Shown here in pieces: positions 7,215 through 7,746 of a stretch of 7,746 bases of DNA. Numbering within the stretch: position 1 is the first letter of the stretch; every line of letters starts with the position of its first letter. This DNA is from Gammaproteobacteria bacterium (GTDB lineage Bacteria > Pseudomonadota > Gammaproteobacteria > Chromatiales > Sedimenticolaceae), in the NCBI GenBank assembly GCA_020445165.1, contig JAGRHE010000130.1, positions 1-7,746 on the forward strand. The letters run 5' to 3'. The notes under the pieces are model-generated. The model had not been told where the DNA came from and did not search any database. It saw only the letters and a list, made by a program, of their open reading frames with translations. The position numbers were made by a program, and so were the translations under genes.

Positions 7215-7746
7215 TAGGCCGCTCTGGGTGTCATCTTCCTCGACGGCCAGGCGCGCAGCACGGCATTGACCAGCGTGGCCAGCGGGATCGCGAAGAACAC
7301 ACCCCAGAAACCCCACAGCCCACCGAACACCAGGATCGCGACGATGATCGCGATCGGATGCAGACTGACCACCTCGCCGAACAACAGCGGCACCAGCACG
7401 TTGCCATCGAGTGCCTGGATCACCAGGTAGGCGACCGTGACCCAGAGGAAATCCGGACCCCAACCCCACTGGAACCAGGCCACCATGACCACCGGAAAGG
7501 TGACTACGGTGGCACCGACGTAGGGAATCACGACCGACAGTCCGACCAGTACCGACAACAGCATCGCGTACTGCAGTTCAAAATAGGTGAACGCCATCAA
7601 GGTGGCCGCCCAAACGATGATGATTTCCCAGAACTTGCCGCGCACGTAGTTGGCGATCTGCTTGTCGACCTCGAGCCAGACCACGTCGGCCAGTCCTCGC
7701 TCACCCGGCATGAAACGGAAGAACCAACGCAGAATGATGTCCTTGT
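7214..7746 (-). CDS. AI-2E / PerM-family membrane transporter, C-terminal part, 5' truncated by window edge
   Basis: The frame is open to the right window edge and gives 176 visible residues, roughly the C-terminal half of a protein usually about 350 residues long. Upstream of the Met at 7711 the sequence reads KDIILRWFFRF, so that Met is internal. Hydrophobic segments lie at about 39-57, 60-90, 98-111, 127-141 and 143-163 of the visible part. Family landmarks are present: VIPYVGA (72-78), LDGNVLVPLLFG (112-123), SLHPIAII (127-134) and GFWGVFFAIPLA (145-156). The family is named after E. coli TqsA (YdgG), an exporter linked to autoinducer-2, but members have diverse or unknown substrates (PerM; Na+/H+ antiport in some halophiles), so no substrate is assigned. 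It is convergent with the DUF2892 gene and ends within a hairpin. Nothing ties it functionally to the other genes here. Confidence 0.93.
   Translation of the reverse strand, partial: KDIILRWFFRFMPGERGLADVVWLEVDKQIANYVRGKFWEIIIVWAATLMAFTYFELQYAMLLSVLVGLSVVIPYVGATVVTFPVVMVAWFQWGWGPDFLWVTVAYLVIQALDGNVLVPLLFGEVVSLHPIAIIVAILVFGGLWGFWGVFFAIPLATLVNAVLRAWPSRKMTPRAA

Overview
The window is GC-rich, densely coded chromosomal DNA of gammaproteobacterial character. I infer this from the PIN-PhoH-type ATPase, a hybrid kinase ending in an HPt domain, a FimX-like degenerate GGDEF/EAL protein, a Crp/Fnr regulator next to a DUF2892 membrane protein, and an AI-2E/PerM-family permease. A Chromatiales-like relative is plausible, but there is no rRNA or other marker here to place it. 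I see no tRNA, rRNA, CRISPR array, insertion sequence or prophage gene.

Layout, left to right. (1) The 3' part of a PhoH-family ATPase gene (+) enters from the left edge and converges on (2) a large membrane-bound hybrid sensor kinase on the - strand. The kinase has six predicted TM segments, a coiled coil, HisKA, HATPase, a degenerate receiver, an intact receiver and an HPt domain. A short hairpin lies between the two stop codons. (3) Divergent from the kinase, across a short AT-richer gap, is an approximately 812-residue + strand protein. It reads as HPt-like (no His), receiver-like (no Lys), intact receiver, degenerate GGDEF, degenerate EAL, and is most simply a c-di-GMP-binding effector of FimX type rather than an enzyme. 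(4) Six bases after its stop is a Crp/Fnr-family regulator with an unusual Cys-Cys-x5-Cys motif. It is followed, after a 75-base gap with a candidate promoter and operator, by (5) a 60-residue DUF2892 membrane protein. (6) On the right, convergent with it, is the 3' part of an AI-2E-family transporter gene (-). A strong hairpin sits between the last two genes and reaches the transporter stop codon.

How they may work together (inference): the kinase ends in a phosphorylatable HPt, and the divergent protein has one receiver with a full set of phosphorylation residues. The pair could form a phosphorelay that adjusts a c-di-GMP receptor. The Crp/Fnr regulator and DUF2892 protein look like a second unit, with the regulator possibly activating the small membrane gene from a site about 41 bases upstream of the predicted transcription start. 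The outer two genes look like unrelated housekeeping or stress genes.
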